From Nodularia sp. LEGE 06071 (GTDB lineage Bacteria > Cyanobacteriota > Cyanobacteriia > Cyanobacteriales > Nostocaceae), in the NCBI RefSeq assembly GCF_015207755.1, contig NZ_JADEWH010000002.1, positions 1 through 64,000 of the forward strand: a stretch of 64,000 bases of DNA, given 5' to 3'. The translations under genes were made by a program, and so were the position numbers. A model generated the notes under the pieces. That model worked only from the letters and a program-made list of their open reading frames with translations, was not told where the DNA came from and ran no database searches. Positions 43,987 to 53,761 of this stretch are shown piece by piece. Each line of letters begins with the position of its first letter. The stretch's first letter is position 1.

Positions 43987-46869
43987 CTACACACTCGTTC
44001 TACCTGTCAAGCGCAAGAAAAGCTTTTCCAATTCAATCCAAACAAACATCAAAGCACTGAAACCACAACAAATAGCCAACTCTGTGGGAGGTAACCAATG
44101 AGTTCCAAAGAAAGCTCTCAGGGGTGGGACGTAAATTAGCATCAGCTGCAAAATCGTCGTCACAACTACAGCCCCCAAGACAAACATATTAGAGAAGGGA
44201 TTCATCTCTATAGTCAGTTTGTTATTAGAACGAATGGCGATCGCATGACCCATCTGAGCGATACACAAGGAAGTAAATACCATTGTCTTCCAGCGTTCTG
44301 GGTCAAGTCCTTCAACCGGAATTTTGCAATGATTGTATGCCCATACCATCAAAATAATGGTAATCACAGCAAAGATAATTCCCATGCGAATAATGTAAGA
44401 ACCTAACCCCCTAGCAAAAATACTTTCGTGGGGACTAAAAGGCGGACGCTTCATCACATCTGGTTCCGGGGGTTCCACAGCTAAGGCCAAAGCTGGTAAA
44501 CCGTCTGTTACTAAATTCATCCAGAGAATTTGTAATGGTGTCAGGGGAACGCCTCCCAGTCCCAACAGTGGCGCTGCGGCAATGGTGAGAACTTCGCCCA
44601 CGTTACTACCGAGAATGTATTTAATAAAGCGGCGAATATTAGTGTAAACCACTCTGCCTTCTTTTGTCGCCGCCACAATGGTTGTAAAGTTGTCATCGAG
44701 TAACACCATGTCACTGGCTTCTTTACTGACATCAGTACCAGTAATACCCATTGCAATACCGATATCAGCTTGTTTCAGGGCTGGCGCATCATTGACACCA
44801 TCGCCGGTCATGGCGACACATTTACCCCGACGTTGTAAGGCTTTGACGATTCGCAGTTTGTGTTCTGGGGAGACTCTGGCGTAGATACTCACTAAGTCAA
44901 CTTGTTGCTCTAATTCCTGGTCACTTAGATGCTGCAATTCTTGACCTGTAAGAACTCTATCACCTACTTGAGCTATGCCCAATTCAATGGCGATCGCTCG
45001 TGCAGTTAGCTGGTGGTCGCCTGTAATCATGATCGGGCGGATTCCGGCGTTGCGAGACTCTTGGACTGCTGCCTTCACTTCTGGACGAGGGGCATCTAGC
45101 ATCCCGACTAAGCCCAACCAAACCAAATTTACCTCAGATATCTCATCCGACCCGGCTGGAGGGATTTCTAGCAGAGGTTTGTAAGCCAAACCCAGCACCC
45201 GCAAACCTTGACTAGCCATGCGGTCATTTTCTGCCAAAATTTCAGCGCGTTGATCGTCGGTGAATGGGACGGAGTGATTACCCAAATGAATCTGAGTACA
45301 ACGTGCCAAAGTTAATTCTGGGGAACCTTTGGTAAACATTAAATAAGGTTCAGACTGAATAAAGCCAGCAATTACCGGGTCAACAGCCTTTACAGATGCT
45401 TCACCTGTGGCGACTTCCTCTACCTGACAAATCACACTCATCCGCTTGCGTTCCGAGTCAAAGGGAAACTCGCTCACACGGGGTAATTTGCTACTCCATT
45501 GGTCTTTTTCAATTCCAGCTTTTCCCGCCACAGTGACCAATGAACCTTCTGTGGGATCTCCTAAAATTGCCCATTCGCCTTGTTCTTTTTGCAGCACCGC
45601 ATCATTACAAACGGCAGATGCAACAAGTATTGCGGAAATTTCGGGATAATCTTCCACAAGGATAGTTTGATTATCTAACTGAAAATCACCTGTGGGTGCA
45701 TAACCTTCTCCGGTGACGCGAAAAACATGGTTATTGGCATAAACTGACTGCACCACCATTTTATTTTGGGTCAATGTGCCAGTTTTATCAGAACATATCG
45801 TCGTTACAGAACCCAAGGTTTCCACCGCTGGTAGCTTGCGAATCAAGGCGTTGTGGCGTACCATGCGCTGAGTTCCCAGTGCCAAGGTGACGGTAATCAC
45901 AGCAGGTAAACCCTCTGGAACTACAGCCACCGCCATACTCAAGGAAACTTCTAAAAGTTCTCGGATGTTGCTGAAACCTCTGGCTTGAATGATGCCGCCG
46001 ACAACGACAATGGCTACAAGAACCAAAGAACCTGTAACTAGGACATTACCTAGCTGAGTCATGCGCTGCTGCAAAGGTGTCGGCTCGTTTTCCACTGACT
46101 GCAACATGGTGGCAATTTTACCAATTTCCGTTTGCATTCCAGTGTTAGTGACTAGCACCTTGGCGCGTCCTTGGACGACTTCCGTAGCTTGAAAGACTAC
46201 ATTCAGGCGATCGCCCAATGATGTTTCTGCGGGTAAGATTAAATTAGCCTGTTTGTTGACAGCCTCCGCTTCACCTGTGAGTGCCGATTCCCGCACTTGT
46301 AAATTCGACTGTTCAATCAAGCGTCCATCTGCGGCTATCTGCATTCCCGCTTCCAGCAGCATCACATCTCCCGGTACCAATTCCTTGGCGGCTATCTCCA
46401 TCAACTTGGTGCTACGGAGAACTCGCACTAAGGGAGAGGTCATTTGTTTCAAGGCTGCTAAAGCTTTTTCGGCACGAGTTTCTTGGACATAGCCCAGTAC
46501 GCCATTCAGAACTACAATTGCCATAATGGCGATCGTATCTTTAAATGGCACTTCCCCAGGCTTTAATTCTCCCGCTTGCCAAGCCAGGAAGTCTAAAAAC
46601 CCAGAAATCAAAGCTACGGCAATCAGCATCAATAACATAATGTTCTTGAACTGATCTAGCAGAATTTCCCAAGAACTGCGACCGTTACTTTCTTTTAGTT
46701 CATTGGCACCGTATTTTTCCAAACGTTGCCGCACATCTTCGGGTGTTAAGCCACTGTCTGCGTCACTAGCAAGCAGGTTTAGTGCTTTATTAACTTCCAA
46801 ACTATGCCAATCGGCAGTATCTTCTTCTGAATTTGACGGTATGCGAACAGGGAAAGAATTAGCAGACAT
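43987..46869 (-). CDS. P-type cation ATPase, Ca2+-type (PacL-like)
   Basis: 960 residues from the ATG at 46869; a GTG 12 bases upstream is a possible alternative. P-type hallmarks: LTGEAE (actuator loop TGE), PEGLPA in M4 (about 318-323), DKTGTLT with phosphorylated Asp361, and [21 protein letters not shown]. The cation-transporting P2A subgroup is indicated by PEGLPA and the C-terminal six-helix region with [13 protein letters not shown]. Pumps Ca2+ (or Mn2+) out of the cytosol; the ion is not certain. The N-terminal cation-ATPase domain ([12 protein letters not shown]) is present. Confidence 0.9.
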   Translation of the reverse strand: MSANSFPVRIPSNSEEDTADWHSLEVNKALNLLASDADSGLTPEDVRQRLEKYGANELKESNGRSSWEILLDQFKNIMLLMLIAVALISGFLDFLAWQAGELKPGEVPFKDTIAIMAIVVLNGVLGYVQETRAEKALAALKQMTSPLVRVLRSTKLMEIAAKELVPGDVMLLEAGMQIAADGRLIEQSNLQVRESALTGEAEAVNKQANLILPAETSLGDRLNVVFQATEVVQGRAKVLVTNTGMQTEIGKIATMLQSVENEPTPLQQRMTQLGNVLVTGSLVLVAIVVVGGIIQARGFSNIRELLEVSLSMAVAVVPEGLPAVITVTLALGTQRMVRHNALIRKLPAVETLGSVTTICSDKTGTLTQNKMVVQSVYANNHVFRVTGEGYAPTGDFQLDNQTILVEDYPEISAILVASAVCNDAVLQKEQGEWAILGDPTEGSLVTVAGKAGIEKDQWSSKLPRVSEFPFDSERKRMSVICQVEEVATGEASVKAVDPVIAGFIQSEPYLMFTKGSPELTLARCTQIHLGNHSVPFTDDQRAEILAENDRMASQGLRVLGLAYKPLLEIPPAGSDEISEVNLVWLGLVGMLDAPRPEVKAAVQESRNAGIRPIMITGDHQLTARAIAIELGIAQVGDRVLTGQELQHLSDQELEQQVDLVSIYARVSPEHKLRIVKALQRRGKCVAMTGDGVNDAPALKQADIGIAMGITGTDVSKEASDMVLLDDNFTTIVAATKEGRVVYTNIRRFIKYILGSNVGEVLTIAAAPLLGLGGVPLTPLQILWMNLVTDGLPALALAVEPPEPDVMKRPPFSPHESIFARGLGSYIIRMGIIFAVITIILMVWAYNHCKIPVEGLDPERWKTMVFTSLCIAQMGHAIAIRSNNKLTIEMNPFSNMFVLGAVVVTTILQLMLIYVPPLRAFFGTHWLPPTELAICCGFSALMFVWIELEKLFLRLTGRTSV

Positions 46870-47152
46870 TGTGTATGTCACAGAAAATGGTTATAGAATT
46901 CGATCATAATTTAGAGATGACCGGAAAAGTATCAACTAAAGTTACATTCAGAATTTTCCCCCAGTGGTGTGACTTAAATGTCTATGTACTACGGTGAAAT
47001 TTACTAACTTTTTTGGCTTATCGTCTATGTGTTTCTGGGCTAAATCGTCGTATTTAACACAGTATATTGATGAACGCAACTCTAAAAGCGACAATTTTGG
47101 TCATCAACATATACCAAAATTAATCTTAGGCGTGCTAAACCGGTGAATAAAT

Positions 47153-48838
47153 ATGCTTAATATTAGTTTTGCACTTCCTAGTTTGACTACCAGCCAAATG
47201 TTTGGTCAAAGAACAATTCGACCGTTAACAGCTGCAACTCTTTGTGGCATTGCTTTCATCAAAGATACACTGCTAGCCATTGATAGTATTAAGGGGCATT
47301 TACTAGAGATTGATCCCACCTCTGATAACAGCACAATCCGAAATCCCAACCAAGTCAGGGAATTTCGCGATGTCAAAGGTCTTGCCGTGTGGTCAGATGC
47401 TCTCTGGGTAACGCGTGAAAATAGTGTTTATCTGTCCAAACTCTCGTCTTTGGCTTTAGAGCATTTTGTGACTTTGCCTTATCCGGCTGATGGCGTTGCT
47501 GTGTGGGAATCCACAATTTACGTGAGCTGCCAAAAACTCGGCTGTATTCTGATTTTTGATGGCAATACGCGTAAAGAAATTACCAGGTTTTATGCACCTG
47601 GAGTAGGGGTGGAAAATTTGGCAGTCAGCCTTGATACTCTTTGGGTTTGCGATCGCACAGAACAAACAGTCTATGCTATGGACAGAGCCACTGGAGAACT
47701 TAAATTCAGCGTCTTAACACCATTTGAATTTCCCACAGGGATAGCCTTACATCAAAATCAAGAGACAGGCAAAGACACCCTATTCATCGCTTATGCCTCA
47801 GATGAGCCTTATATCCGGGATAATCCCAATGCTGATCCCAGTCATGAACTAACATATCGCGATCGCACATTTATTCATCCCCTCGATTACCATCACGAGG
47901 CAGATAAACAATACGCCCTATCTAACGGCTATCTGATTGAAATGTCCTACGCCGAGGAAATAGCTCCCTTAGACGAGGTATATTTGCCCGATGTAGAATG
48001 GCGCATTGCCCTACCCTCAGAAACTGAACGCCAAAAGTTGAAACACATTGAACCTATTGGTATTCCTTTTACCGAAGAAGTCATCGATGGGCAACGTGTG
48101 GCAGTATTTAAATTTGATGCCCTCACTCCCGGCGAAAGACATATATTTGGCTGGAAAGCCCTGTTAGAAGTTCGCGGAATTAAGTATCGCATCACCCCAA
48201 AAGATGTAGAAAACGCTCCCGAAATCTCACCAGAATTTCAAAGTCGCTACCTAGTAGATGACGACGACTTGGCAATGGATACTGACATTGTGCGCCGTGC
48301 TGCTAGTGAAGCCATTGGTTCAGAAACCAATCTGCTGCGGAAAATGTACAACATCCGCAACTACGTTTACGATGAATTATCCTATGGCATTAAACCCCAC
48401 ATTGACACCCCAGATTTGGTCTTAGAACGGGGTGTTGGTTCCTGTGGCGAGTATGTTGGTGTTTTACTAGCTTTATGCCGTTTAAATGGCATTCCCTGCC
48501 GCACAGTGGGTAGATATAAATGTCCTCCCCATAGCGAACATCAAGGAGTTCCATTGCAACCAGACTTTAACCATGTGTGGTTAGAGTTCTACATCCCCGG
48601 TTTTGGTTGGTTACCAATGGAATCTAATCCTGATGATTTGGGAAACAATGGCCCATACCCCACACGCTTTTTTATGGGTTTATCCTGGTATCACATTGAA
48701 ATTGGTAAAGGCATAACTTTTGAAACCTTAAGTAGTCAAGGTAAAAGGCTGACGAAAGATGACATCCCTCTAGGTGACTTGGCAATTAATCACATCCGCT
48801 TTACAATTCTTAAAGAATTACCGCCGTTTAGTCATTAG
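47153..48838 (+). CDS. Beta-propeller-like plus transglutaminase-fold protein
   Basis: 561 residues in two parts. About 20-215 is a repeat of short beta-strands (LLEIDPTS, KGLAVWSDALWVTRENSVYL, GVAVWESTIYVSC, NLAVSLDTLWVCD), a propeller-like lobe. About 330-540 is a transglutaminase-like domain: GVGSCGEYV (Cys431), FNHVWLEFY (His474) and GWLPMESNPDD, where the third acidic residue is Glu490 instead of the usual Asp. Such domains act as peptidases or are inactive. No signal peptide or membrane helix is obvious. The stop codon TAG is the first TAGTCAT of a following tandem repeat. Confidence 0.8.
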   Translation: MLNISFALPSLTTSQMFGQRTIRPLTAATLCGIAFIKDTLLAIDSIKGHLLEIDPTSDNSTIRNPNQVREFRDVKGLAVWSDALWVTRENSVYLSKLSSLALEHFVTLPYPADGVAVWESTIYVSCQKLGCILIFDGNTRKEITRFYAPGVGVENLAVSLDTLWVCDRTEQTVYAMDRATGELKFSVLTPFEFPTGIALHQNQETGKDTLFIAYASDEPYIRDNPNADPSHELTYRDRTFIHPLDYHHEADKQYALSNGYLIEMSYAEEIAPLDEVYLPDVEWRIALPSETERQKLKHIEPIGIPFTEEVIDGQRVAVFKFDALTPGERHIFGWKALLEVRGIKYRITPKDVENAPEISPEFQSRYLVDDDDLAMDTDIVRRAASEAIGSETNLLRKMYNIRNYVYDELSYGIKPHIDTPDLVLERGVGSCGEYVGVLLALCRLNGIPCRTVGRYKCPPHSEHQGVPLQPDFNHVWLEFYIPGFGWLPMESNPDDLGNNGPYPTRFFMGLSWYHIEIGKGITFETLSSQGKRLTKDDIPLGDLAINHIRFTILKELPPFSH

Positions 48839-48929
48839 TCATTGGTCATTAGTCATTGGTCATTGGTCATTGGTCATTGGTCATTGGTCATTAGTCATTG
48901 GTCATTGGTCATTGGTCATTAGTCATTGG
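48829..48929 (+). repeat. Heptamer tandem repeat TAGTCAT/TGGTCAT (about 14 units)
   Basis: The longest of the heptamer runs here; it begins at the last codons of the transglutaminase gene and its first TAG is that gene's stop. Confidence 0.9.
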
Positions 48930-49048
48930 CAATAAACAAGATTCCCAATTTTGTTGTGGGATGGGTGTCCCCACCCGTCCCCTATCCATCCCCACCCCAC
49001 AATATGGATAATTGATTTCTTCAAATCTTTTTGTCCCTCCTATCTTTC

Positions 49049-49912
49049 TCATTTCCCTAATCTGCTATTGTTTCTCAAATGAGGTAATGGGTGAGAATCA
49101 GATGTTTTTTCGGAAAATTCACATATAGAATTAAAAGGGCAAAAGCGGCAGTGATTACCTGGATTAGGAGGAAAAATTTGACTGAAATTACTGGTTTTCT
49201 CCTGATATTTTTGTAAATCGTATTGATGCTTATTGGCAATATTTGCTAAATCTAACTTTAAAGATTCTAATTCCCGATTGTTAATCCTAATTAAATCGGA
49301 TTTTTTACACATCTCCAGATTATAAAATGATGCTACCGCTTGTAGTCCAGGATAAAGATAACGCGCGGCTAGTAAATAAACTAATGCCTGTCGCTTGTCA
49401 AAGGCAGATTTACCAGTTTTAAAATCTAAGATATGCAAAGTGTGATCAGATTCACTGAAAACGCAGTCCATCGCTGCATATAAGCGGAAATGAACATCTT
49501 CCTGTTTGACAAAAATTGGTTTGGGAAAGCCTTCATCCCCTCGTGTTAATTGGAGAATGTGTTTATTTAACAGTAACGGGGCATCATGATATTTTTGCAA
49601 AATTTGCCGCACGCGCTGTTGTACTTGCTCAGTTGAGTTGTTTAATTTGAGTAACTGGGCAACTTGATCTACACCGTCTGATTGCTTTAACAGATGTCTA
49701 TTATGATGGAATTCATACACGCCTTTTTGGGCGAGGATACCAATCCTTTGGGGTGCAGTAGCCTTACCTAACAGCGCTTTAACTTGTGGTTCATGTTGAC
49801 GCGCTTTAATAAACCCCCTCCTCATCTGGCAATGCCAACGTTCTTGTCCTGTTGCTGGGGCGACTAAAGACCAAAGGTGATAACTGGCAAAAGGTCGATT
49901 AGTAAATGACAT
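49049..49912 (-). CDS. PD-(D/E)XK nuclease, RecB/Cas4-like with Cys cluster
   Basis: 287 residues. The nuclease core reads YAAMDCVFSESDHTLHILDFKTGKS (about 150-175): Asp154, Asp168, and Lys170 in the D-F-K motif. C-terminal HCRFCPFNSICEF with an upstream Cys (DLEMCKK) gives the four Cys of a 4Fe-4S cluster, as in Cas4 and the AddB/RecB-like family. No cas genes or CRISPR array is in the window, so a DNA-repair or general nuclease role is more likely. The gene is transcribed away from the transglutaminase gene. Confidence 0.85.
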   Translation of the reverse strand: MSFTNRPFASYHLWSLVAPATGQERWHCQMRRGFIKARQHEPQVKALLGKATAPQRIGILAQKGVYEFHHNRHLLKQSDGVDQVAQLLKLNNSTEQVQQRVRQILQKYHDAPLLLNKHILQLTRGDEGFPKPIFVKQEDVHFRLYAAMDCVFSESDHTLHILDFKTGKSAFDKRQALVYLLAARYLYPGLQAVASFYNLEMCKKSDLIRINNRELESLKLDLANIANKHQYDLQKYQEKTSNFSQIFPPNPGNHCRFCPFNSICEFSEKTSDSHPLPHLRNNSRLGK

Positions 49913-50018
49913 TGCTCAATATCAGTGAGAAAAAATACGTTGGGGGAGACTTGCGGCTACGCACGCTTTAGGGGAAGCTTCCTATAGTATTCAAGATATC
50001 CGGGAGAAAGGGGCAACA

Positions 50019-51458
50019 ATGAGCGCTAGTAGCAATTCCAGCAAAATAAAATTTGGTACTGACGGTTGGAGAGGAATTATAGCCGATGATTTTACTTTTC
50101 CCAATGTGCGGAAAGTAACAAGAGCGATCGCAAGTTACCTCGAAACAGCCTACACAAAAGATAGACCAGTTCTTATTGCCTACGATACTAGGTTTTTGGC
50201 TGACCAGTTCGCTCAAACAGCAGCTGAAGTCTTGGCAGACTTGGGTTGGACTGTAAAAATTACTGATCGGGATTGCCCTACACCAGTAATTGCCTACAAC
50301 GCCCGGCTGCTAAATTCCGCAGGGGCTTTGATGTTTACCGCTAGCCATAATCCAGCACCTTACTGTGGAATTAAATATATCCCTGATTATGCTGGGCCTG
50401 CCACTCCAGAAATTACTGATACCATTGTGGCGAACATTGAAAGTGCCTCAGATGCGCTGCCTGGGAGTGTTCCGGCTGGGGCGATTTCTCTGTTTAACCC
50501 CAAACCAGAGTATCTCAAGTTTATCTACACCTTACTGGATGTAGAACGCATCAAGAGTGCGAATTTAAAGGTGAAGTACGATGCCCTTTATTCGACTTCT
50601 CGCGGTTACTTAGATGAAGTTTTGCAACACTGCGGTTGTCAGTTAGAAAGTTTTAATACTACTCGCGATGTGCTATTTGGCGGTGGAATGCCCGAACCCA
50701 AGGGTGAACAACTAGTTGGGTTAGTGGAGGCAGTAAGAGCCGATAAAGCCGATTTGGGCTTGGCTACAGATGGCGATGCCGATCGCTTTGGTATCGTTGA
50801 TGAATTAGGAAATTTTCTCACCCCCAATACTGTGCTGTTATTACTAGCACGTCATTTAATTAAAAACAAAGGTCAGAGTGGCGCGATAGTCCGCACTGTG
50901 GCGACAACTCACCTTCTGGATAATTTCGCAGCTAAATATGGGTTGCCAATTTATGAAACTGCCGTTGGTTTTAAATTCATCGGTGAGAAAATGCGGGAAA
51001 CTGCCGTGCTGATTGGGGGTGAAGAATCAGGCGGTTTAAGTGTAATTGGGCATATTCCCGAAAAAGACGGGATTTTAGCCGATATGCTGGTGGCAGAAGC
51101 GATCGCCTATGAAGGTAAACCCCTGAGTCAATTGGTCAAAGAAGCGATCGCCGAAGCTGATGGTCCGCTTTACAATGACCGTCTAGACTTGCACCTCACA
51201 GAAGCACACAAAACTGCTGTGATCGATTCCTTTACTAAAAATCCTCCCTCAGAGGTAGCCGGGATTAAAGTCAAAGAAGTCGGACGCAAAGATGGAATTA
51301 AGCTGTATTTAGAAGAAGGTAGCTGGATTTTGCTGCGTCCTTCTGGTACAGAACCTCTGGTACGCGTTTACATGGAAACCAACTCGGCTGAAAAACTAGC
51401 CAAAGTTGCTCAAGAAATGCAAAGTGCGATTGGTAAATTAGAAGCAGTCGCAGTTTAA
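50019..51458 (+). CDS. Phosphoglucomutase/phosphomannomutase family protein
   Basis: 479 residues. Family motifs are in order: FGTDGWRGI (12-20), catalytic phosphoserine loop TASHNPAPY (about 107-115), metal loop DGDADRFG (about 250-257), sugar-binding GEESGG (about 336-341) and phosphate-binding RPSGTEP (about 450-456). Interconverts hexose 1- and 6-phosphates. Whether it acts on glucose or mannose cannot be told. Two bases of in-frame ATG choice do not change the result. Confidence 0.92.
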   Translation: MSASSNSSKIKFGTDGWRGIIADDFTFPNVRKVTRAIASYLETAYTKDRPVLIAYDTRFLADQFAQTAAEVLADLGWTVKITDRDCPTPVIAYNARLLNSAGALMFTASHNPAPYCGIKYIPDYAGPATPEITDTIVANIESASDALPGSVPAGAISLFNPKPEYLKFIYTLLDVERIKSANLKVKYDALYSTSRGYLDEVLQHCGCQLESFNTTRDVLFGGGMPEPKGEQLVGLVEAVRADKADLGLATDGDADRFGIVDELGNFLTPNTVLLLLARHLIKNKGQSGAIVRTVATTHLLDNFAAKYGLPIYETAVGFKFIGEKMRETAVLIGGEESGGLSVIGHIPEKDGILADMLVAEAIAYEGKPLSQLVKEAIAEADGPLYNDRLDLHLTEAHKTAVIDSFTKNPPSEVAGIKVKEVGRKDGIKLYLEEGSWILLRPSGTEPLVRVYMETNSAEKLAKVAQEMQSAIGKLEAVAV

Positions 51459-51474
51459 GAAACCTCACCCCCAG

Positions 51475-51499
51475 CCCCTCTCCTTGGTCAGGAGAGGGG
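51475..51499 (+). terminator. Perfect ten-base hairpin after the mutase gene
   Basis: CCCCTCTCCT-tggtc-AGGAGAGGGG. No T-run follows, and the next gene starts 14 bases later. It is one of the CCTCTCC-type dispersed palindromes; it may attenuate read-through and also carry GGAGAGG for the next ribosome site. Confidence 0.5.
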
Positions 51500-51512
51500 A
51501 GTATGAATTATT

Positions 51513-51791
51513 ATGAAAACTTTGATTCCTATTTTTATATCTCTAGTTGTGGCTATTTGGGTAGTAGCGATCGCCATTATCTCAGTTCAAAATGCCACAC
51601 CTGTATCTTTAAAATTCTTAACGTTTCAAACGATTCAAATACCAGTAGGTTTAGTCCTGGCTTTCAGCGCCGGAGTGGGTTTAATTGGTATGTCATTACT
51701 GCAACCCCTCTGGGGTCTTGTGGGTTCTGGACAGGCTAAGTCTAGGTTAGATGATGATACTGAGTTTTTTGTTGATGATGAAGATTTTTAG
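51513..51791 (+). CDS. LapA (DUF1049) family protein
   Basis: 92 residues, two membrane helices (IPIFISLVVAIWVVAIAIISVQN and PVGLVLAFSAGVGLIGMSLLQ), with VQNATPVSLKFLTFQ between, which is the LapA signature, and an acidic cytosolic tail (LDDDTEFFVDDEDF). A shorter relative of the 3289 gene. Role unknown in cyanobacteria. Confidence 0.8.
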   Translation: MKTLIPIFISLVVAIWVVAIAIISVQNATPVSLKFLTFQTIQIPVGLVLAFSAGVGLIGMSLLQPLWGLVGSGQAKSRLDDDTEFFVDDEDF

Positions 51792-51980
51792 TCCTTTCTC
51801 ACGCAGAGGCGCAGAGAAGGAAAGAGTTATGGGAAAACTAGAGGCGCTTTTGCAAGTCCTGTGAGATTTTTCACCCGTGTCTGATTTTGTATTTTTAACA
51901 AATGTCCCTTGCAGAATAAACTCATAACGAGTATGATTTAATAAAGGATACAAAAAAACGAGTTAAGTAAACTTTTGATC

Positions 51981-52241
51981 ATGAGAGTTCAAGAAATTCC
52001 ATTGCATCAAATTAAACGGCCGTTACCCCGTGTAAACGATCCCAATAAAGTCCAAGCCTTAATGGAATCCATTGCAGCTATTGGGCAGCAAGAACCCATT
52101 GATGTCCTAGAAGTAGAAGGACAGTATTATGGCTTTTCTGGTTGTCACCGTTATGAAGCTTGCCAACGCTTAGGCAAAGAAACAATTGTCGCCAGAGTCC
52201 GTAAAGCTCCACTTAGCGTCCTCAAGATGCATTTAGCGTGA
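51981..52241 (+). CDS. srx: Sulfiredoxin
   Basis: 86 residues from the ATG at 51981 (the upstream TTG 51975 is rejected). The ParB-like fold with the catalytic FSGCHRYEACQRLG (Cys56 or so) is the sulfiredoxin signature. It reduces sulfinylated peroxiredoxin with ATP, and cyanobacteria have it as an oxidative-stress protein. Fits beside the Dps gene that follows (55-base gap). Confidence 0.9.
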   Translation: MRVQEIPLHQIKRPLPRVNDPNKVQALMESIAAIGQQEPIDVLEVEGQYYGFSGCHRYEACQRLGKETIVARVRKAPLSVLKMHLA

Positions 52242-52295
52242 TAATAGAAGTTAGATGTGAGATTTCTCAAACATATAACCAATTAGGAGAAAAAT

Positions 52296-52787
52296 ATGTC
52301 ACCTCAAGCAACAGCCAAAAATGTAAATATCGGTATTGATGACGCAAGTAGGGCTAAAATTGCCGAGGGGCTGTCTCGCCTATTGGCTGACACCTATACA
52401 CTGTATCTAAAAACTCATAACTTTCATTGGAACGTTACCGGGCCGATGTTCCAAACTTTACATTTAATGTTTGAGACTCAGTATACAGAACTAGCTTTAG
52501 CCGTTGATTTAATTGCCGAAAGAATCAGAGCATTGGGACATTATGCACCAGGAACCTACAGCGAATATGCCAAACTGAGTTCAATTCCAGAAACTCCAGG
52601 AGTTCCCAAAGCCAAAGAAATGATTAGCTTGCTGGTGGAAGGACAAGAAGCAGTAGTCAGAACTGCACGTTCTATTTTTCCTCTATTGGAAGAAGTCAAC
52701 GACGAACCCACCGCCGATTTATTAACTCAAAGGATGCAAGTCCACGAAAAAACCGCTTGGATGTTGAGAAGTTTATTGGAAGAATAG
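52296..52787 (+). CDS. Dps-family ferritin-like protein
   Basis: 163 residues. Dps motif: [28 protein letters not shown] (about 36-63) with the ferroxidase His and a later Asp-Glu ([11 protein letters not shown]). AGGAGAAAAAT before the ATG at 52296. Dps proteins bind iron and H2O2 at subunit interfaces and protect DNA. Paired with sulfiredoxin, it is probably part of an oxidative-stress unit. Confidence 0.92.
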   Translation: MSPQATAKNVNIGIDDASRAKIAEGLSRLLADTYTLYLKTHNFHWNVTGPMFQTLHLMFETQYTELALAVDLIAERIRALGHYAPGTYSEYAKLSSIPETPGVPKAKEMISLLVEGQEAVVRTARSIFPLLEEVNDEPTADLLTQRMQVHEKTAWMLRSLLEE

Positions 52788-52799
52788 GGAGTGGGGAAT

Positions 52800-53033
52800 T
52801 TTGGATTTTGGATTTGCGTTAGCGAAGCGTACGCAGCGCAGCGAGTATTTTAGATTGTAGTCTAATCCAAAATACGCCTTATGTGAATTAAAAATGCCCA
52901 AGCCATAGCAAGAGTTTCAGGTTGTGGTTTAGCCAAGGTGTTTAAGTATATTGACGTATTTACGACTTTCCAGACTCCAACTCACATAAGCCGTAAAATC
53001 TAAAATCCAAAATCTAAAATCTAAAATCTAAAA
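52800..53033. repeat. AAAATCT heptamers and a small dispersed repeat
   Basis: GATTTTGGATTTTGG near 52802, a GCGTTAGCGAAGCG-type small repeat near 52817, and five AAAATCT-like units (52994-53032) ending in ATTGATTGACTAATG, where the next gene starts. Confidence 0.75.
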
Positions 53034-53044
53034 TTGATTGACTA

Positions 53045-53704
53045 ATGACTAATGACACCCAAAAGTTGCAAAATTTGATGCAGCGTGTAAGTATTTCTAG
53101 TTTTAAAGGGTTGAGTCGTGATGCTGGTGTCTCAGAACGGCAAATTTTGCGGCTGCGACAAGGGAAACTAGAACAGATGCGGGTGGATGTGCTGTTCAAG
53201 TTATCGCAAGTTTTAAAGATTTCATTGAGTGAATTAATAGAAACTTTTTCACCACTCTCTTGTAGAGAAGCGATTAATCCCGTTTCTCCCCACTCCCCAC
53301 CCCCTAGCCAAAAAGAGATTGCAGAGTTAAAAGCAGAATATCAGCGATCGCAACTGCAATTAGAGCAACAACGAGAAATATTAACACAAGAATTCCAGCA
53401 GTCGAGTTTACAATTGCTGGAATCTTTATTATTACAATGGCCGACAGCAGCCCAGAAAGCTCAAGAAAATCCCCAGTTAGCAGCAATTAAAATTGTGCCT
53501 TTAGTGCAGAAGCCCTTAGAAAGATTATTACAGGAGTGGGGAATACAAGCGATCGCACCAGTAGGAGCAGAAGTACCATATAATCCCCAAATCCACCAAT
53601 TCATCGAAGGAACAGCACAACCAGGTGAAACAGTGAAAGTCCGTTACACTGGCTATCTACAAGGCGAAAAGCTACTTTATCGAGCCAAAGTCAGTCCAGT
53701 TTGA
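53045..53704 (+). CDS. HTH domain fused to a GrpE-like C-terminus
   Basis: 219 residues. The N-terminus has a Cro/XRE-type helix-turn-helix (about 18-60: SSFKGLSRDAGVSERQILRLRQGKLEQMRVDVLFKLSQVL). A Pro-rich hinge leads to a coiled-coil helix (ELKAEYQRSQLQLEQQREILTQEFQQ). The C-terminus (VPYNPQIHQFIEGTAQPGETVKVRYTGYLQGEKLLYRAKVSPV) has the shape of the GrpE beta domain, including P-x-x-H and G-Y-x-x-x-x-x-L-L. Such fusions occur in cyanobacteria. A DNA-binding regulator that senses or feeds the Hsp70 cycle is an inference. The start ATG lies in the repeat junction. Confidence 0.7.
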   Translation: MTNDTQKLQNLMQRVSISSFKGLSRDAGVSERQILRLRQGKLEQMRVDVLFKLSQVLKISLSELIETFSPLSCREAINPVSPHSPPPSQKEIAELKAEYQRSQLQLEQQREILTQEFQQSSLQLLESLLLQWPTAAQKAQENPQLAAIKIVPLVQKPLERLLQEWGIQAIAPVGAEVPYNPQIHQFIEGTAQPGETVKVRYTGYLQGEKLLYRAKVSPV

Positions 53705-53761
53705 AAGGAGATGAGGAAGGTAAATTTCCCTACTCCCCACTCCCTACTCCCCACTCCCCAA

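Noticed and set aside
49049-49912. Cas4 of a CRISPR system
   Set aside because: Fold and Cys cluster fit, but there are no cas genes or spaced repeats in the window.
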